Shown here: positions 7,154 to 17,591 of the stretch, one piece after another
How positions within the stretch are numbered: the stretch's first letter is position 1
How the letters are laid out: every line of letters begins with the position of its first letter
From: an uncultured Pelagibacteraceae bacterium
GTDB taxonomy: Bacteria > Pseudomonadota > Alphaproteobacteria > Pelagibacterales > Pelagibacteraceae
Assembly: GCA_902570785.1 (NCBI GenBank)
Contig: CACFZK010000008.1
Location: 1-50,735 of the forward strand
Direction of reading: 5' to 3'
DNA: 50,735 bases
The notes under the pieces: model-generated
Seen by the model: the letters and a program-made list of their open reading frames with translations, nothing else
Told to the model about the DNA's origin: nothing
The model's database searches: none
Made by a program: the position numbers and the translations under genes

Positions 7154-8443
7154 ATGTTTAAAAAAATATTTATAGCACTATTTTTTATTTTATTATCTTC
7201 TAATGTTTATGCTGAAGATTTGCTTCAAATTCTTTCTAAGGCTTTTGAAAATAATTCTAAATTGAATGCCCAAAGAGCAAGTCTTGAAGCTGAAAAACAA
7301 GATGTGAATATTTCTCGAGGGGATTTTTTACCATCAATAACATTGTCGGGAGACGCAGCGTCTCAAAAAGATACTAACAGAAAAAATCAATCAGGTTCTT
7401 CTTTGCAAGATACAAATTCAACACCTGAAAACCGATCTGTATTAGTTGAACAACAGATTTTTAGTGGTTTTAGCAATTACAATAATTTAAAAAAATCAAA
7501 ACTTGAGTATGAATTTGCCAAATTCGAATTAAATAAATTAGAACAGGAAGTTATATTAAGTGCTGCAAAAGCATATTACAATCTTGGTTACAATGCTAAA
7601 AATCTAGAATTTAACCAATCAAATGTTGAGCTTTTTGAAAGACAAGTTGAAAGTGATAGATCAAGGCTTGAAAGAGGCGAAATTAGCTTAACTGATTTTG
7701 CACAGTCAGAATCATCTTTGGCCGGTGCTGCTGCAAAATTAATAACTGCCAGAAATGAACTTATATCTGGTCAAAAAAACTTTCAAAAAATAATTGGTTT
7801 AAAAGCGCCCGAAGATACACAACTTGCATATACACCAAAGCTCAGAATGCCGACCAGTTTAAGAACTGCAACAGCAATATCTGACCAAATAAATCCTAGA
7901 TTAAATCTTGCGAAGTTAGATCTGGAAATTGCAAAAAGAGAACTTTATTCAGCGAGAGGAGATTTGTCTCCCTCTGCCTCAGTATCTTATCAAAAAAAGA
8001 AAAATTATGATTTAAGTAGCACTATAGATGAAAGAGAGCAGGAAGAGATCAAAGCTACACTTAAATGGCCGTTATTTAAAGGTGGAAAAAATATATCTTC
8101 TGTTAAAAAGGCCTCTTTTAAATTAAAAGAAAAAGAGCTGATTCTGCAAGACACTATTGATCAAGTTCAAATTGATACTGCAAATGCATGGACAAATTAT
8201 AACTCTGCTAAGGGGATTTTGGATGCTACCAGTGCTCAATTAAAGGCTGCGGAAATCGCAAATGAGGGTATTACATTAGAATATGATAGCGGCAATAGAA
8301 GAACCACTTTAGAAGTAATACAATCAAGAGCTATATTGTTAGATTCGAGAACAAGTTTTGCCAAAGCACAAAAAGACTATGCCATAGCACAGTTCAATTT
8401 GCTCGCGTCTATTGGCGATCTTTATTTAGATAATATCAAATAA
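7154..8443 (+). CDS. tolC: TolC-family outer membrane efflux/secretion channel
   Basis: 429 aa with a signal peptide (about 1-20, ending VYA) and two outer-membrane-efflux repeats. Long amphipathic helices and conserved stretches such as QQIFSGFSNYNNL, AYYNLGYN and NAWTNYNSAKG build the trimeric periplasmic tunnel and outer-membrane barrel. It serves as the exit duct for RND pumps or type I secretion. No inner-membrane partner or adaptor is adjacent, so it probably serves several systems. It ends 83 bases before recA and is not obviously co-regulated with it. Confidence 0.93.
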   Translation: MFKKIFIALFFILLSSNVYAEDLLQILSKAFENNSKLNAQRASLEAEKQDVNISRGDFLPSITLSGDAASQKDTNRKNQSGSSLQDTNSTPENRSVLVEQQIFSGFSNYNNLKKSKLEYEFAKFELNKLEQEVILSAAKAYYNLGYNAKNLEFNQSNVELFERQVESDRSRLERGEISLTDFAQSESSLAGAAAKLITARNELISGQKNFQKIIGLKAPEDTQLAYTPKLRMPTSLRTATAISDQINPRLNLAKLDLEIAKRELYSARGDLSPSASVSYQKKKNYDLSSTIDEREQEEIKATLKWPLFKGGKNISSVKKASFKLKEKELILQDTIDQVQIDTANAWTNYNSAKGILDATSAQLKAAEIANEGITLEYDSGNRRTTLEVIQSRAILLDSRTSFAKAQKDYAIAQFNLLASIGDLYLDNIK

Positions 8444-8463
8444 ATACTTACAACATTTTAAGA

Positions 8464-8492
8464 TTGATTAAAAGAACAAAATGTGTACATTT
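8464..8492 (+). promoter_or_regulatory. recA promoter with a candidate SOS operator
   Basis: TTGATT (8464-8469), 16 bases, then TACATT (8486-8491) is a reasonable sigma-70 pair about 35 bases before the recA start. The palindrome AAATGTGTACATTT (8479-8492) overlaps the -10. The same stretch reads GAAC-N7-GTAC (8474-8488), one mismatch from the alphaproteobacterial LexA pattern GAAC-N7-GAAC. The position suits a repressor, but LexA control is unproven. Confidence 0.5.
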
Positions 8493-8526
8493 GAGTTAGT
8501 GATTCGTAATTAAAAAAAGGAAAAAA

Positions 8527-9642
8527 ATGACAAAAAATAATTTAAAAGTAGTTAAATCAGATACTAAGAAGGATCAAGAAATTAAGGAAAAAAATAAGGC
8601 TTTAAATGCTGCTATAAGCCAAATAGACGACAATTTTGGTAAAGGCTCTGTAATGCGTCTTGGCCAGCAAAAAGCAATGGATGTAGAATCCATTTCAACA
8701 GGCTCATTAAGCTTAGACTTGGCACTCGGAATCGGTGGCCTGCCCAAAGGCAGAGTTATAGAAATTTACGGTCCTGAGTCATCTGGTAAAACAACTTTAG
8801 CTTTGCAAGTAGTTGCAGAAGCACAAAAAAAAGGTGGAATTTGTGGTTTTGTAGATGCTGAGCATGCTTTAGATCCGGTTTATGCAAAAAAATTAGGAGT
8901 TAAAACAGATGAATTGCTAATTTCCCAACCAGATACTGGTGAACAAGCCTTAGAAATCGCTGATACTTTGATCAAGTCAGGTTCATTATCTGTTATGGTT
9001 GTTGATTCAGTTGCAGCACTAACTCCAAAAGCAGAATTAGAAGGAGAAATGGGAGACCACCATGTAGGTTTACAATCAAGGTTGATGAGTCAGGCTTTAA
9101 GAAAATTAACTGGATCAATTGCTAAATCCAATACTATGGTCATTTTCATTAATCAAATTAGAATGAAAATTGGTGTTATGTTTGGTAACCCAGAAACTAC
9201 ATCTGGTGGAAATGCACTTAAATTTTATTCATCTGTTCGAATGGATATAAGAAGAATTGGTGCGATTAAAGACAAAGACCAGATAATAGGTAATAGTACC
9301 AGGGTTAAAGTTGTAAAAAACAAAGTAGCACCACCCTTTAAAATGGTTGAGTTCGATTTAATGTATGGAAAAGGTATAAGCAAATCTGGTGAATTAATAG
9401 ATCTTGGCGCTAAAGCTGATATTGTTGAAAAATCTGGCGCTTGGTATGCTTATAAAGGTGAAAAAATAGGCCAAGGTAGGGAAAATGCCAAAATTTATTT
9501 AGAGCAAAATCCAAAAATTGCTGAAGAAATTGAGTCAGCTATAAGAACTAAAGCAGGCTTAATATCTAAAAAGATTGAGGGAAATCCTGCTCCTAAAGAA
9601 GAGGGCAATCCTACCTCTAAAGAAAAAGAAACGGAAAAATAA
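8527..9642 (+). CDS. recA: RecA recombinase
   Basis: 371 aa. This is the ATP-dependent strand-exchange protein of homologous recombination and the SOS co-protease. Walker [10 protein letters not shown] is at 82-90, followed by VVDSVAAL, the L2-loop region [11 protein letters not shown] and a full-length core. The N-terminal extension is about 20 residues longer than in E. coli. The acidic/lysine tail contains an imperfect tandem duplication (GNPAPKEE / GNPTSKEK). A purine-rich ribosome-binding site (AAAGG) precedes the ATG. A strong hairpin follows. Confidence 0.98.
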   Translation: MTKNNLKVVKSDTKKDQEIKEKNKALNAAISQIDDNFGKGSVMRLGQQKAMDVESISTGSLSLDLALGIGGLPKGRVIEIYGPESSGKTTLALQVVAEAQKKGGICGFVDAEHALDPVYAKKLGVKTDELLISQPDTGEQALEIADTLIKSGSLSVMVVDSVAALTPKAELEGEMGDHHVGLQSRLMSQALRKLTGSIAKSNTMVIFINQIRMKIGVMFGNPETTSGGNALKFYSSVRMDIRRIGAIKDKDQIIGNSTRVKVVKNKVAPPFKMVEFDLMYGKGISKSGELIDLGAKADIVEKSGAWYAYKGEKIGQGRENAKIYLEQNPKIAEEIESAIRTKAGLISKKIEGNPAPKEEGNPTSKEKETEK

Positions 9643-9667
9643 GGAATTTACTAACATCTTATCTCTT

Positions 9668-9695
9668 CACGAAAGGCGTCCCCACGCCTTTCGTG
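9668..9695 (+). terminator. Hairpin terminator between recA and alaS
   Basis: A perfect 12-bp inverted repeat, CACGAAAGGCGT (9668-9679) and ACGCCTTTCGTG (9684-9695), encloses a CCCC loop. It is by far the most G+C-rich hairpin in the window. The following T-run is weak (TATTTCT), so termination may be partial, or the stem may protect the recA message. Confidence 0.85.
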
Positions 9696-9758
9696 TATTT
9701 CTAGTTATAGACAATAAATAAAATATCTGTATTTAATAGATATATGGGCAATATTCTA

Positions 9759-12419
9759 ATGAGTGATATTAGAAAGAAATTTCTAAGTTACTTCAAAGCA
9801 AATAATCATGAAATAGTAGAATCGAGCAATATTGTTCCAAATAATGATCCTACCTTAATGTTCACAAACTCAGGCATGGTTCAATTTAAAAACGTATTTA
9901 CCGGAATTGAGAATAAATCATTTAAAACCGCAACTACTTCGCAAAAATGTATAAGAGCTGGAGGTAAACATAACGACTTAGAAAATGTTGGTTATACGCC
10001 AAGACACCACACTTTTTTTGAAATGTTGGGAAATTTTTCTTTTGGCGATTATTTTAAGGAAAAAGCAATTTATTATGCTTGGGAGGTATTAACCAAAGAC
10101 TTTGGTATTCCTAAAGAAAGACTGTCCGCAACAGTATTTTCAGAAGATGAGGAGGCATTTAAATTATGGAAAAAAGTAGCAGGATTACCAGAAAGTAAAA
10201 TTATTAAAATATCAACAGCAGATAATTTTTGGTCTATGGGTGAAACAGGGCCATGTGGACCTTGCTCCGAAATATTTTTTGACCATGGAGACAAGCTAAA
10301 AGGAGGTCCACCCGGAAGTCCTGATGAAGACGGTGATAGATTTATTGAAATTTGGAATCTGGTTTTTATGCAATTCGAACAAGTTTCTAAAGATAAAAGA
10401 ATTGATTTACCCAAACCATCAGTTGATACAGGCATGGGTTTAGAGAGAATAACAGCCGTTCTACAAGGTACCCATGATAATTACGCAATAGATCACTTTA
10501 AAAAATTAATTTCAGCATCATCTGAGATTACAAATACTAAGATAAACAGTGATTCGGTCGCGAGTCATAGAGTCATTGCCGATCATTTAAGAGCAAGCAG
10601 TTTTCTCATAGCTGAAGGTGTTTTGCCTTCAAATGAAGGCAGAGGTTATGTTCTTAGAAGAATTATGAGAAGGGGCATGAGACACGCTCACACATTAGGA
10701 AGTAAAAAACCTATTTTTTATAAACTATTTGATGTCCTTTTAAATGAAATGTCAAATAGCTATCCCGAGTTGAATACAGGAAAAGATTTAATTATAGAAA
10801 CATTGAAAAATGAGGAAGAAAAATTTTCATCTCTTTTAGATAGAGGAATGAAAATTTTAGAACAAAATTTAGAAAAAGTTAAAAATAATACTTTACCTGG
10901 TGAGATAGCTTTTAAACTTTATGATACTTATGGTTTTCCTTTAGATCTTACTGCTGATATTTTAAAAAATAAAAATATAAAAATTGATACCTCTGCATTT
11001 AATAAATCAATGGAGAAAAGCAAGGAGATGGCAAGAGCAAGCTGGAAAGGCTCTGGTGATAAGTCGGTAGAGGAAAAATGGTTCAAAGTAAGAGAGATTT
11101 TAAATCCGACAGAATTCTTAGGTTATGAATTTAATAAAGCCGAGGGAGTAGTTTTAAAAATATCAAAAAATAATAAATTTGTTGAAAATGCAAAAGTAGG
11201 CGATGAAGTTGAAATTATAACAAATCAAACGCCATTTTATGGTGAATCAGGAGGACAAGTTGGAGACCAAGGGATTATTTCAAATTCTAAATGCAAAATT
11301 AATATAAAAGATACTCAAAAAAAAATGGGAGACTTATTTGTTCATTACGGAAAAATTCAGAAAGGTTCACTTAAAGTTGGTGAAAGCGTAAATCTTGAAA
11401 TAAATGTTCTAAAAAGGAATAATTCTAAAGCCAACCATTCTGCAACACATTTACTTCACGAATCTTTAAGAAGGACGCTTGGTAAACACGTAACTCAAAA
11501 GGGATCATTAGTTAGTCCAGAAAGACTTAGATTCGATTTTAGTCACAATAAGCCCATTCAAAAAGACGAAATGATTAAAATAAATAAAACTGTTAATGAA
11601 ATGGTCGAAGGTGCAAGCGATGTACAAACAAGAATTATGACACCAAAAGAAGCAGTTAGTCTTGGAGCTTTAGCTTTATTTGGTGAAAAATATGGTGATG
11701 AGGTAAGAGTTGTTTTTATGGGCAAAGAAAACAATGGTTTCTTCTCAACAGAACTATGTGGCGGAACACATGTTAAAAATACTAAAGAAGTTGGAGAATT
11801 CAAAGTAATTAGTCAATCATCCATAGCATCTGGAGTAAGAAGAGTGGAAGCATTAAGAAATAAAGAACTTCATGACTACGAAAATTCTTTAAAAAAAGAT
11901 AAGTCTTTAAAAGAGAAAAATCTTAAGGATCAAGTTGATTTAGTAAAAAAAGAATTAACAAAACTCAAAATAAAACCGGATTATAAAAATAATACAGATT
12001 TATCAGAAAATTTAAAAAATCTTAACAAACAATTAGACAAAATTAAAATTAAAAAGATTATTGAAGATAAAAATAAAAATGTCATCAAAGATAAAAAAGT
12101 TGCAAATTTTATATTTAGACAACAAGTCTTGACAGATTTCCCACCTAAAGAATTAAGAAGCGTAATAGACCAAGGAAAAAAAGATATTAAAAATGGTATA
12201 GTAATCAGTATATCTACTTTTGAAGGTAAAGTTGGAGTAGCCGTTGGTTTAACTCAAGAATTAACAAAAAAATTTGATGCTGTTAAACTTGTTAAACTTG
12301 CTTCTGAGGCTCTTGGTGGAAAGGGTGGGGGAGGCAGGAAAGATTTTGCACAGGCTGGAGGTTCTCATAAAGACAAGATTGAGAAAGCTTTTAAAATTTT
12401 AAATGATAAAATTAATTAA
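9759..12419 (+). CDS. alaS: Alanyl-tRNA synthetase
   Basis: About 886 aa. It charges tRNA-Ala and edits mischarged Ser/Gly. The class II catalytic domain is at the N-terminus ([37 protein letters not shown]). An editing domain follows with zinc ligands HSATHLLH and CGGTH. A C-terminal oligomerisation/DHHA1 region ends [17 protein letters not shown] prefer the ATG at 9759 (MSDIRKKF) because homologues start there. The ATG at 9744 directly follows a small ATATCT/AGATAT hairpin and lacks a ribosome-binding site. Its stop overlaps the icd stop by 8 bases (TTAATTAA). Confidence 0.97.
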   Translation: MSDIRKKFLSYFKANNHEIVESSNIVPNNDPTLMFTNSGMVQFKNVFTGIENKSFKTATTSQKCIRAGGKHNDLENVGYTPRHHTFFEMLGNFSFGDYFKEKAIYYAWEVLTKDFGIPKERLSATVFSEDEEAFKLWKKVAGLPESKIIKISTADNFWSMGETGPCGPCSEIFFDHGDKLKGGPPGSPDEDGDRFIEIWNLVFMQFEQVSKDKRIDLPKPSVDTGMGLERITAVLQGTHDNYAIDHFKKLISASSEITNTKINSDSVASHRVIADHLRASSFLIAEGVLPSNEGRGYVLRRIMRRGMRHAHTLGSKKPIFYKLFDVLLNEMSNSYPELNTGKDLIIETLKNEEEKFSSLLDRGMKILEQNLEKVKNNTLPGEIAFKLYDTYGFPLDLTADILKNKNIKIDTSAFNKSMEKSKEMARASWKGSGDKSVEEKWFKVREILNPTEFLGYEFNKAEGVVLKISKNNKFVENAKVGDEVEIITNQTPFYGESGGQVGDQGIISNSKCKINIKDTQKKMGDLFVHYGKIQKGSLKVGESVNLEINVLKRNNSKANHSATHLLHESLRRTLGKHVTQKGSLVSPERLRFDFSHNKPIQKDEMIKINKTVNEMVEGASDVQTRIMTPKEAVSLGALALFGEKYGDEVRVVFMGKENNGFFSTELCGGTHVKNTKEVGEFKVISQSSIASGVRRVEALRNKELHDYENSLKKDKSLKEKNLKDQVDLVKKELTKLKIKPDYKNNTDLSENLKNLNKQLDKIKIKKIIEDKNKNVIKDKKVANFIFRQQVLTDFPPKELRSVIDQGKKDIKNGIVISISTFEGKVGVAVGLTQELTKKFDAVKLVKLASEALGGKGGGGRKDFAQAGGSHKDKIEKAFKILNDKIN

Positions 12420-13626
12420 GTTTTTTTTTGAGATTGGAGTCTATTACCTCTAAAAATTGATTTGTCGTAAGATACTTTTGACTTTTGCTTATTAAAATCG
12501 CCAGATCTTTTGTCATTGATCCACTTTCAACTGTCTCTATACAAATTTTTTCCAAAGTGTTTGAAAATTGAACTAATTCATCATTACCATCCAATTGCCC
12601 TCTATGAGCCAATCCTCTTGTCCATGCAAAAATTGATGCAATTGGATTTGTAGAAGTTTCTTTTCCTTGTTGGTGTTGTCTATAATGTCTAGTAACCGTC
12701 CCATGAGCTGCCTCAGCCTCTGCTACTTTCCCATCCGGAGTTCTTAAAACACTTGTCATCAAACCGAGAGAGCCATAGCCTTGGGCAACTGTATCAGACT
12801 GAACATCTCCATCATAATTTTTACAAGCCCAAATATACTTGCCACTCCACTTCATGGCACATGCAACCATGTCATCAATTAACCTGTGTTCGTAAGTAAT
12901 CTTTGCTTCGTTAAATTTTTTCTTAAATTCTTTTTCATAAATGTCTTCAAAAATATCTTTGAACCTCCCATCATAAACTTTTAAAATAGTATTTTTCGAT
13001 GAAAAATAAACTGGCCACTTTCTAACCAAACCATAATTCAAACACGCTCTTGCAAAATCTTTAATTGAACTATCTAAATTATACATCGAGAGAGCTATCC
13101 CTGAATCATTAAACTTAAAAACTTCATGTTCAATTTTATCTTTTCCATTCTCAGATTCCCACTTGATTGTCATTTTCCCTTTTCCAGGAACTTTAAAATC
13201 TGTAGCTCTATATTGATCACCAAAAGCATGTCTCCCAACTATTACACTGTCAGTCCAATGTGGAACTAATCTAGGAACATTTTTACAAATTATTGGTTCT
13301 CTAAAAATTGTTCCACCTACAATATTTCTTATTGTACCATTTGGGGATCTCCACATTTTTTTTAAGTTAAATTCTTTTACACGAGCCTCATCCGGAGTTA
13401 TCGTTGCACACTTTACTCCAGCACCATATTTTTGAATTGCTTTAGCACAATCAATCGTTACCTGATCATTAGTTTTATCTCTATTTTCCATCCCAAGATC
13501 GTAGTATTTGAGATCTATATCCAAGTAAGGTTTGATTAATTTATCTTTTATAAAAGACCAAATAATTCGGGTCATTTCATCGCCGTCAAGCTCAACAACT
13601 GGATTTTTTACTCTAATTTTAGGCAT
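12412..13626 (-). CDS. icd: NADP-dependent isocitrate dehydrogenase
   Basis: 404 aa, the length of the eukaryote-like homodimeric NADP-IDH common in alphaproteobacteria. It oxidatively decarboxylates isocitrate to 2-oxoglutarate in the TCA cycle and supplies NADPH. Recognisable segments are [31 protein letters not shown], the metal site [20 protein letters not shown] and [12 protein letters not shown]. It is a single-gene unit with its own promoter, convergent with alaS and divergent from psd. Confidence 0.98.
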   Translation of the reverse strand: MPKIRVKNPVVELDGDEMTRIIWSFIKDKLIKPYLDIDLKYYDLGMENRDKTNDQVTIDCAKAIQKYGAGVKCATITPDEARVKEFNLKKMWRSPNGTIRNIVGGTIFREPIICKNVPRLVPHWTDSVIVGRHAFGDQYRATDFKVPGKGKMTIKWESENGKDKIEHEVFKFNDSGIALSMYNLDSSIKDFARACLNYGLVRKWPVYFSSKNTILKVYDGRFKDIFEDIYEKEFKKKFNEAKITYEHRLIDDMVACAMKWSGKYIWACKNYDGDVQSDTVAQGYGSLGLMTSVLRTPDGKVAEAEAAHGTVTRHYRQHQQGKETSTNPIASIFAWTRGLAHRGQLDGNDELVQFSNTLEKICIETVESGSMTKDLAILISKSQKYLTTNQFLEVIDSNLKKKLN

Positions 13627-13656
13627 TATTTAAATTTAATTTGATAATTAAAGATT

Positions 13657-13684
13657 TTTATACATATTACCCTAATATTATCAA
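13657..13684 (-). promoter_or_regulatory. Probable icd promoter
   Basis: On the minus strand TTGATA (13684-13679), 16 bases, TATAAA (13662-13657), about 30 bases before the icd ATG. It lies in the 70-base divergent gap shared with psd. A/T-rich background lowers certainty. Confidence 0.5.
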
Positions 13685-13696
13685 ATTATAATTATT

Positions 13697-14347
13697 ATGT
13701 TTGAAAAAATATTTCCAAAGATACACCCAGAGGGATATAAGTTTTTAGCTATATCTGGCGTTATAACCGTAATTTTATGGTTAATGTCAAATTTTTTTGG
13801 GTTTATTTTCGTAATAATTACAATATGGGTTTATTATTTTTTTAGAGATCCTGATAGAACAATAATACAAGATGATAATTTTCTTGTTAGTCCAGCAGAT
13901 GGAATTATATCAGGAATTAAAGAAATTAGCGGTCCAGTAGAATTAGGTTTAGAAAACCAAACTTTTACAAGAGTAAGTGTTTTTATGAATGTTTTTGATT
14001 GTCACGTAAATAGATCGCCCGTAAGTGGAAAAATAGAAGATATTTTTTATAAACCAGGAAAATTTTTAAATGCTTCGTTGGATAAAGCAAGTGATGAAAA
14101 TGAAAGAAACTATTTTAAAATTAAAGATAATAAAACCCAGGAAGAAATAGTAGTAGTTCAAATCGCAGGTCTTATCGCAAGACGAATTATTACCCAAACT
14201 GAAAAAAATCAAGAATTAGCACAGGGCGAAAGAATTGGAATGATAAGATTTGGTAGTAGAGTTGATTTATACTTTAATAAAAGAAAAATTATGGTTAAAG
14301 TTGGTCAAAATGTTATAGCAGGCGAAAGCCTGATAGCACAAATATAA
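13697..14347 (+). CDS. psd: Phosphatidylserine decarboxylase proenzyme
   Basis: 216 aa, the short alphaproteobacterial form. It decarboxylates phosphatidylserine to phosphatidylethanolamine at the inner membrane. An N-terminal hydrophobic segment spans about 18-47. The pyruvoyl-forming cleavage site is Gly186-Ser187 in RFGSRVD, giving a beta chain of about 186 residues and a short alpha chain. Other conserved segments are VSPADG, FMNVFDCHVNRSP and NERN. It overlaps pssA by one base (TAATG), so the two steps of PE synthesis are coupled. Confidence 0.96.
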   Translation: MFEKIFPKIHPEGYKFLAISGVITVILWLMSNFFGFIFVIITIWVYYFFRDPDRTIIQDDNFLVSPADGIISGIKEISGPVELGLENQTFTRVSVFMNVFDCHVNRSPVSGKIEDIFYKPGKFLNASLDKASDENERNYFKIKDNKTQEEIVVVQIAGLIARRIITQTEKNQELAQGERIGMIRFGSRVDLYFNKRKIMVKVGQNVIAGESLIAQI

Positions 14348-15138
14348 TGCAAAAAAAAAATAAATTTAAAGTCGTTTCAGTTAATAAGTCCAGGTACATT
14401 TTACCAAGTGTTTTAACTCTTATTGGTGTGTGCTTAGGTATTACATCAATCAAATTTGCAATGGATGGAAACTTTGGTTTTGCAGTTCTCTTCATTATAG
14501 TAGCTGCAATTTTAGATGGTTTGGACGGTAGGGTTGCTAGAATGATAAAAGGGACTTCAGATTTTGGAAAAGAACTTGACTCACTAACAGATTTTGTAAG
14601 TTTTGGTATTGCACCGGTCTTTATTATTTATTTTTGGGAACTAAATCAACTTGGAAAAATTGGTTGGTTATTAGTATTACTATTTTCAGTTTGTTGTGTA
14701 TTAAGATTAGCAAGATTTAATCTGACTAAATTTGATAGCAATGAAGAATGGAAAATGAATTTTTTTCAAGGAATTCCTTCTCCAGCCGGTGGATGTTTAA
14801 TTTTATTCCCCATAATGTATGATCTATCTTTGTTTAGTAATTATTATAAAATTTCAAATTTGAGTCCATTTATTGTACTTCTGTCATCAGTGCTTTTAAT
14901 TAGCAAAGTTCCAACTTTTTCATTCAAAAAAATAGTTGTTCAAAGACAAACAACATTATTTTTATTGTTAGGTTTTGCTTTATTTTTTGTATCAATAACA
15001 CAATTCACTTATGAAACTCTAGCATTATGCTGTGTAATTTATATTACTTTAATTCCAGTAAGTATTTATAACTACAGATCTAAACTAAAAAACTCACAAA
15101 ATGAAGAATTAGACGAGGATCAAAGAGATATTCTATAG
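14347..15138 (+). CDS. pssA: CDP-diacylglycerol-serine O-phosphatidyltransferase
   Basis: 263 aa integral membrane enzyme that makes phosphatidylserine from CDP-diacylglycerol and serine, the substrate for Psd encoded just upstream. The CDP-alcohol phosphotransferase motif is complete: Asp57, D60-G-x-x-A-R65, Gly74, Asp78, Asp82. About eight membrane helices, typical of the type II PssA family. It ends 8 bases before rlmE. Confidence 0.95.
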   Translation: MQKKNKFKVVSVNKSRYILPSVLTLIGVCLGITSIKFAMDGNFGFAVLFIIVAAILDGLDGRVARMIKGTSDFGKELDSLTDFVSFGIAPVFIIYFWELNQLGKIGWLLVLLFSVCCVLRLARFNLTKFDSNEEWKMNFFQGIPSPAGGCLILFPIMYDLSLFSNYYKISNLSPFIVLLSSVLLISKVPTFSFKKIVVQRQTTLFLLLGFALFFVSITQFTYETLALCCVIYITLIPVSIYNYRSKLKNSQNEELDEDQRDIL

Positions 15139-15146
15139 TTTGATCC

Positions 15147-15734
15147 ATGGATAACAAAAGTTATCAAGATTTCTATTTTAAAAAAGCAAAAATGCAAGGT
15201 TATCGATCAAGATCAGCTTTTAAGTTGATAGAACTAAATAAAAAATTTAATTTTTTAAAAAAAGGAATCAAATTACTAGATGTAGGAGCATTCCCTGGCG
15301 GGTGGTGTCAGGTTGCTTCTCAAAATGTTAAAAATGGTCAAATAATTGCTATAGATAAAAAAAAAATTATTCAGATCAAAAACGTAAAAATTATCGAGGG
15401 AGATTTTTTAGATGAGAATACAAAAAAAAAAATACTAAAGTTTTTCAATTCAAAAATAGATGTTATCTTATCAGATATGGCACCTAATACCTCAGGGAAC
15501 AAAAGTTTAGATACAATAAGAACAAATGAGTTATGTTTGTCTATTTTGGAATTTTCTAAAAATACTTTAGATAAAAACGGGGTTGTTATAAGCAAATTGT
15601 TTATGGGAGAGGATTTTGAGGAAATCAAAGCTTATGCAAAAAAAACCTTTCAAAAAATCAATTTTTTTAAGCCAAATTCAAGTCGAGATAATTCAAGAGA
15701 GACATATATACATTGTAATAGATTAAATTCATAA
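15147..15734 (+). CDS. rlmE: 23S rRNA 2'-O-methyltransferase RlmE (FtsJ/RrmJ)
   Basis: 195 aa. Methylates the 2'-O of U2552 (E. coli numbering) in the 23S A-loop with S-adenosylmethionine. The N-terminal YRSRSAFKLIEL contains the first catalytic Lys. The SAM site is LLDVGAFPGGWCQVA (usually G-A-x-P-G-G-W). Later come LSDMAPNTSGN with the catalytic Asp, and SKLFMGEDF with the second Lys. Slightly shorter than the E. coli enzyme (209 aa). Co-directional with pssA and the TPR gene. Confidence 0.95.
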   Translation: MDNKSYQDFYFKKAKMQGYRSRSAFKLIELNKKFNFLKKGIKLLDVGAFPGGWCQVASQNVKNGQIIAIDKKKIIQIKNVKIIEGDFLDENTKKKILKFFNSKIDVILSDMAPNTSGNKSLDTIRTNELCLSILEFSKNTLDKNGVVISKLFMGEDFEEIKAYAKKTFQKINFFKPNSSRDNSRETYIHCNRLNS

Positions 15735-15746
15735 TATTATAAAAAT

Positions 15747-16175
15747 ATGAACACAACTAAATTTCTTTTAATAATATTCTTTATAAATTCTATTATTTAT
15801 ACAAATATATATGCGAAAAATAATTTTTTTGCAGAAGCACAAAAGCTTTATAAAGAAAAAAAATTTTCACAATCAAAATTTAATTTTGAAAAAGATATTG
15901 TATTCAATCCAAAAAATGAAAAGTCATATTTGTTCCTTGCAAAAATTTTCAATCATCAGAAAAATGATTTTATGGAAGAGCAAAATCTTAAGACTGTAAT
16001 TTTATTAGATCCAAAAAATGAAGAAGCTCTTTATTTACTTGCTCTACTAAATATAAAAAAATCTGATTATGAAAAGTCTAAAAAATTAATCGGTGATTTT
16101 AAAAAAGTTTGCAATAGTTTTTGTCCCAAAGAATCTGAGCTCAAAAAGAAACTTGAGAACCTGGAACCCAAGTAA
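15747..16175 (+). CDS. Small secreted TPR protein
   Basis: 142 aa with a signal peptide (about 1-23, ending IYA) and three tetratricopeptide-like repeats at about 27-125 (for example FAEAQKLYKEKKF and DPKNEEALYLLALL). Two cysteines in CNSFC (about 122-126) could form a disulfide in the periplasm. It probably acts as a protein-protein scaffold; no specific role can be assigned. It lies 12 bases after rlmE and 13 bases before panB. Confidence 0.75.
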   Translation: MNTTKFLLIIFFINSIIYTNIYAKNNFFAEAQKLYKEKKFSQSKFNFEKDIVFNPKNEKSYLFLAKIFNHQKNDFMEEQNLKTVILLDPKNEEALYLLALLNIKKSDYEKSKKLIGDFKKVCNSFCPKESELKKKLENLEPK

Positions 16176-16188
16176 ATATAATCAGAAA

Positions 16189-16965
16189 ATGATTAAAAAA
16201 ATTAATAGAATTAAAAATCTTAAATTAAAAAAAAAATTAGTCTGCTTAACAGCATACTCAACACCTATCTCAAAATTATTAGATAATCATTGTGATATAG
16301 TTTTGGTTGGTGATTCTATGGCAACTGCATTTTATGGAATGGAAAATACAAAATCTATAAATTTAAGAACTATAATAAATCATGCAATTGCAGTTAAAAA
16401 AGGTTCAAAAAAAAGCACAGTAGTTGTTGATATGCCGATTAATACATATAAAAATTTTAAAACTGCAAAGAAAAATGTAACAGAAGTTTTTAGGCAAACT
16501 AAATGTGATGCTGTAAAGTTAGAAAGTGATGGTAAAAATTTTAACATTATCAAAAAACTTGTAAATTTAGGTTTTCCTGTGATGGGGCATATTGGGTACA
16601 CTCCTCAAAATAAAAAAAAGTTTAAACCTCAAGGGATCAAACAACACGAAGAAAAAAAACTGATAAAAGAGTCATTGGAGATAGAAAGAGCAGGTGCATT
16701 TTCAATAGTTTTAGAATGCATAGGTGAAAAAACATCTAAAAAAATTACAAATACTATCAACATACCTACAATTGGAATAGGCTCATCAAAATTTTGTGAC
16801 GGACAAATTTTAGTTACAGATGATCTTATAGGCATAAGCGGTTTTAAACCTAAATTTGTAAAAAAATATATTAATTTAAAAAAAATTCTAGAGAAAACAT
16901 TTATTAAATTCAAACTGGATGTATTGAGAGAGAAGTTTCCAGGCAAAAAAAATAGTTTTAATTAA
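16189..16965 (+). CDS. panB: 3-methyl-2-oxobutanoate hydroxymethyltransferase
   Basis: 258 aa. Transfers a hydroxymethyl group from methylene-tetrahydrofolate to 2-oxoisovalerate, the first committed step of pantothenate/CoA synthesis. Motifs: LTAYSTPISK, VLVGDSMA with metal-binding Asp, VVDMPI, VKLESDG, MGHIGYTPQ, VLECIGE and TIGIGSSKFCDGQILV. The ATG at 16189 is the natural start; the frame stays open 32 codons further upstream, but that stretch lies inside the TPR gene and does not look like PanB. No panC, panD or panE lies nearby. One-carbon units from methylated substrates could feed it. Confidence 0.95.
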   Translation: MIKKINRIKNLKLKKKLVCLTAYSTPISKLLDNHCDIVLVGDSMATAFYGMENTKSINLRTIINHAIAVKKGSKKSTVVVDMPINTYKNFKTAKKNVTEVFRQTKCDAVKLESDGKNFNIIKKLVNLGFPVMGHIGYTPQNKKKFKPQGIKQHEEKKLIKESLEIERAGAFSIVLECIGEKTSKKITNTINIPTIGIGSSKFCDGQILVTDDLIGISGFKPKFVKKYINLKKILEKTFIKFKLDVLREKFPGKKNSFN

Positions 16966-16973
16966 TATTTAAG

Positions 16974-17591
16974 ATGGAAGATATTGAAAAAAAATCATTA
17001 AAAAATCTTATATTATCAAATCGAAAAATATTAATTTCATTTAGTTTTATATTACTTATTTTGGCAGTTTTTTTGTGGTGGTCAGACAGTAACGCTAAAA
17101 AAGAGAGATATAAAAACTCAGAGGATTTCATTAATGCAAAAGTTTACCTTAGTCAAAACAATGATCAAAAATCTTTGGAGATCTTAAAAAAAATTATAGA
17201 TCGAAAAGACAAAGTGTATTCTCCTTTATCACTATTCTTAATAATTGATAAAGATTTAGAGACAAATAAAGATAATATTACAAAATATTTTGATCAAATT
17301 ATTTCGATAAAAAATTTAGAAAATGAGGATAAAAATTTAATAAAACTTAAAAAAGCAATTTTTATTTCAGAGAGGGCAGACGAGGGAGATTTAATAAGCT
17401 TACTTAGTCCAGTTTTAAACTCCGATTCTGTTTGGAGATATCAATCACTAAAATTTCTTGGTGATTATTATTTTAGTAAAAAAGAGTTTAATAAGGCTAA
17501 ACAATACTATTCAGATATATTAACATTAAACAATTCCAATAATGATTTGAGCGATATTAATAGAAAAATTAAAATCATAAATAATGAATAA
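16974..17591 (+). CDS. YfgM-like membrane-anchored TPR protein
   Basis: 205 aa. A cytoplasmic N-terminus, one membrane helix at about 18-36 (LISFSFILLILAVFLWW), then a periplasmic region with repeat-like helices and a C-terminal TPR (LGDYYFSKKEFNKAKQYYSDIL). The topology and the position directly before a BamB-like gene match YfgM, which in E. coli is linked to the SecYEG-PpiD chaperone site. It overlaps bamB by 8 bases. Sequence similarity to YfgM is low, so the call leans on context. Confidence 0.65.
   Translation: MEDIEKKSLKNLILSNRKILISFSFILLILAVFLWWSDSNAKKERYKNSEDFINAKVYLSQNNDQKSLEILKKIIDRKDKVYSPLSLFLIIDKDLETNKDNITKYFDQIISIKNLENEDKNLIKLKKAIFISERADEGDLISLLSPVLNSDSVWRYQSLKFLGDYYFSKKEFNKAKQYYSDILTLNNSNNDLSDINRKIKIINNE

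Noticed and set aside
10073-10435. 120-codon open frame antisense to alaS
   Set aside because: The sense strand encodes conserved AlaRS motifs throughout; the antisense product matches nothing known.
16093-16188. Upstream extension of panB by 32 codons
   Set aside because: It overlaps the TPR gene, lacks a ribosome-binding site and does not resemble the PanB N-terminus.
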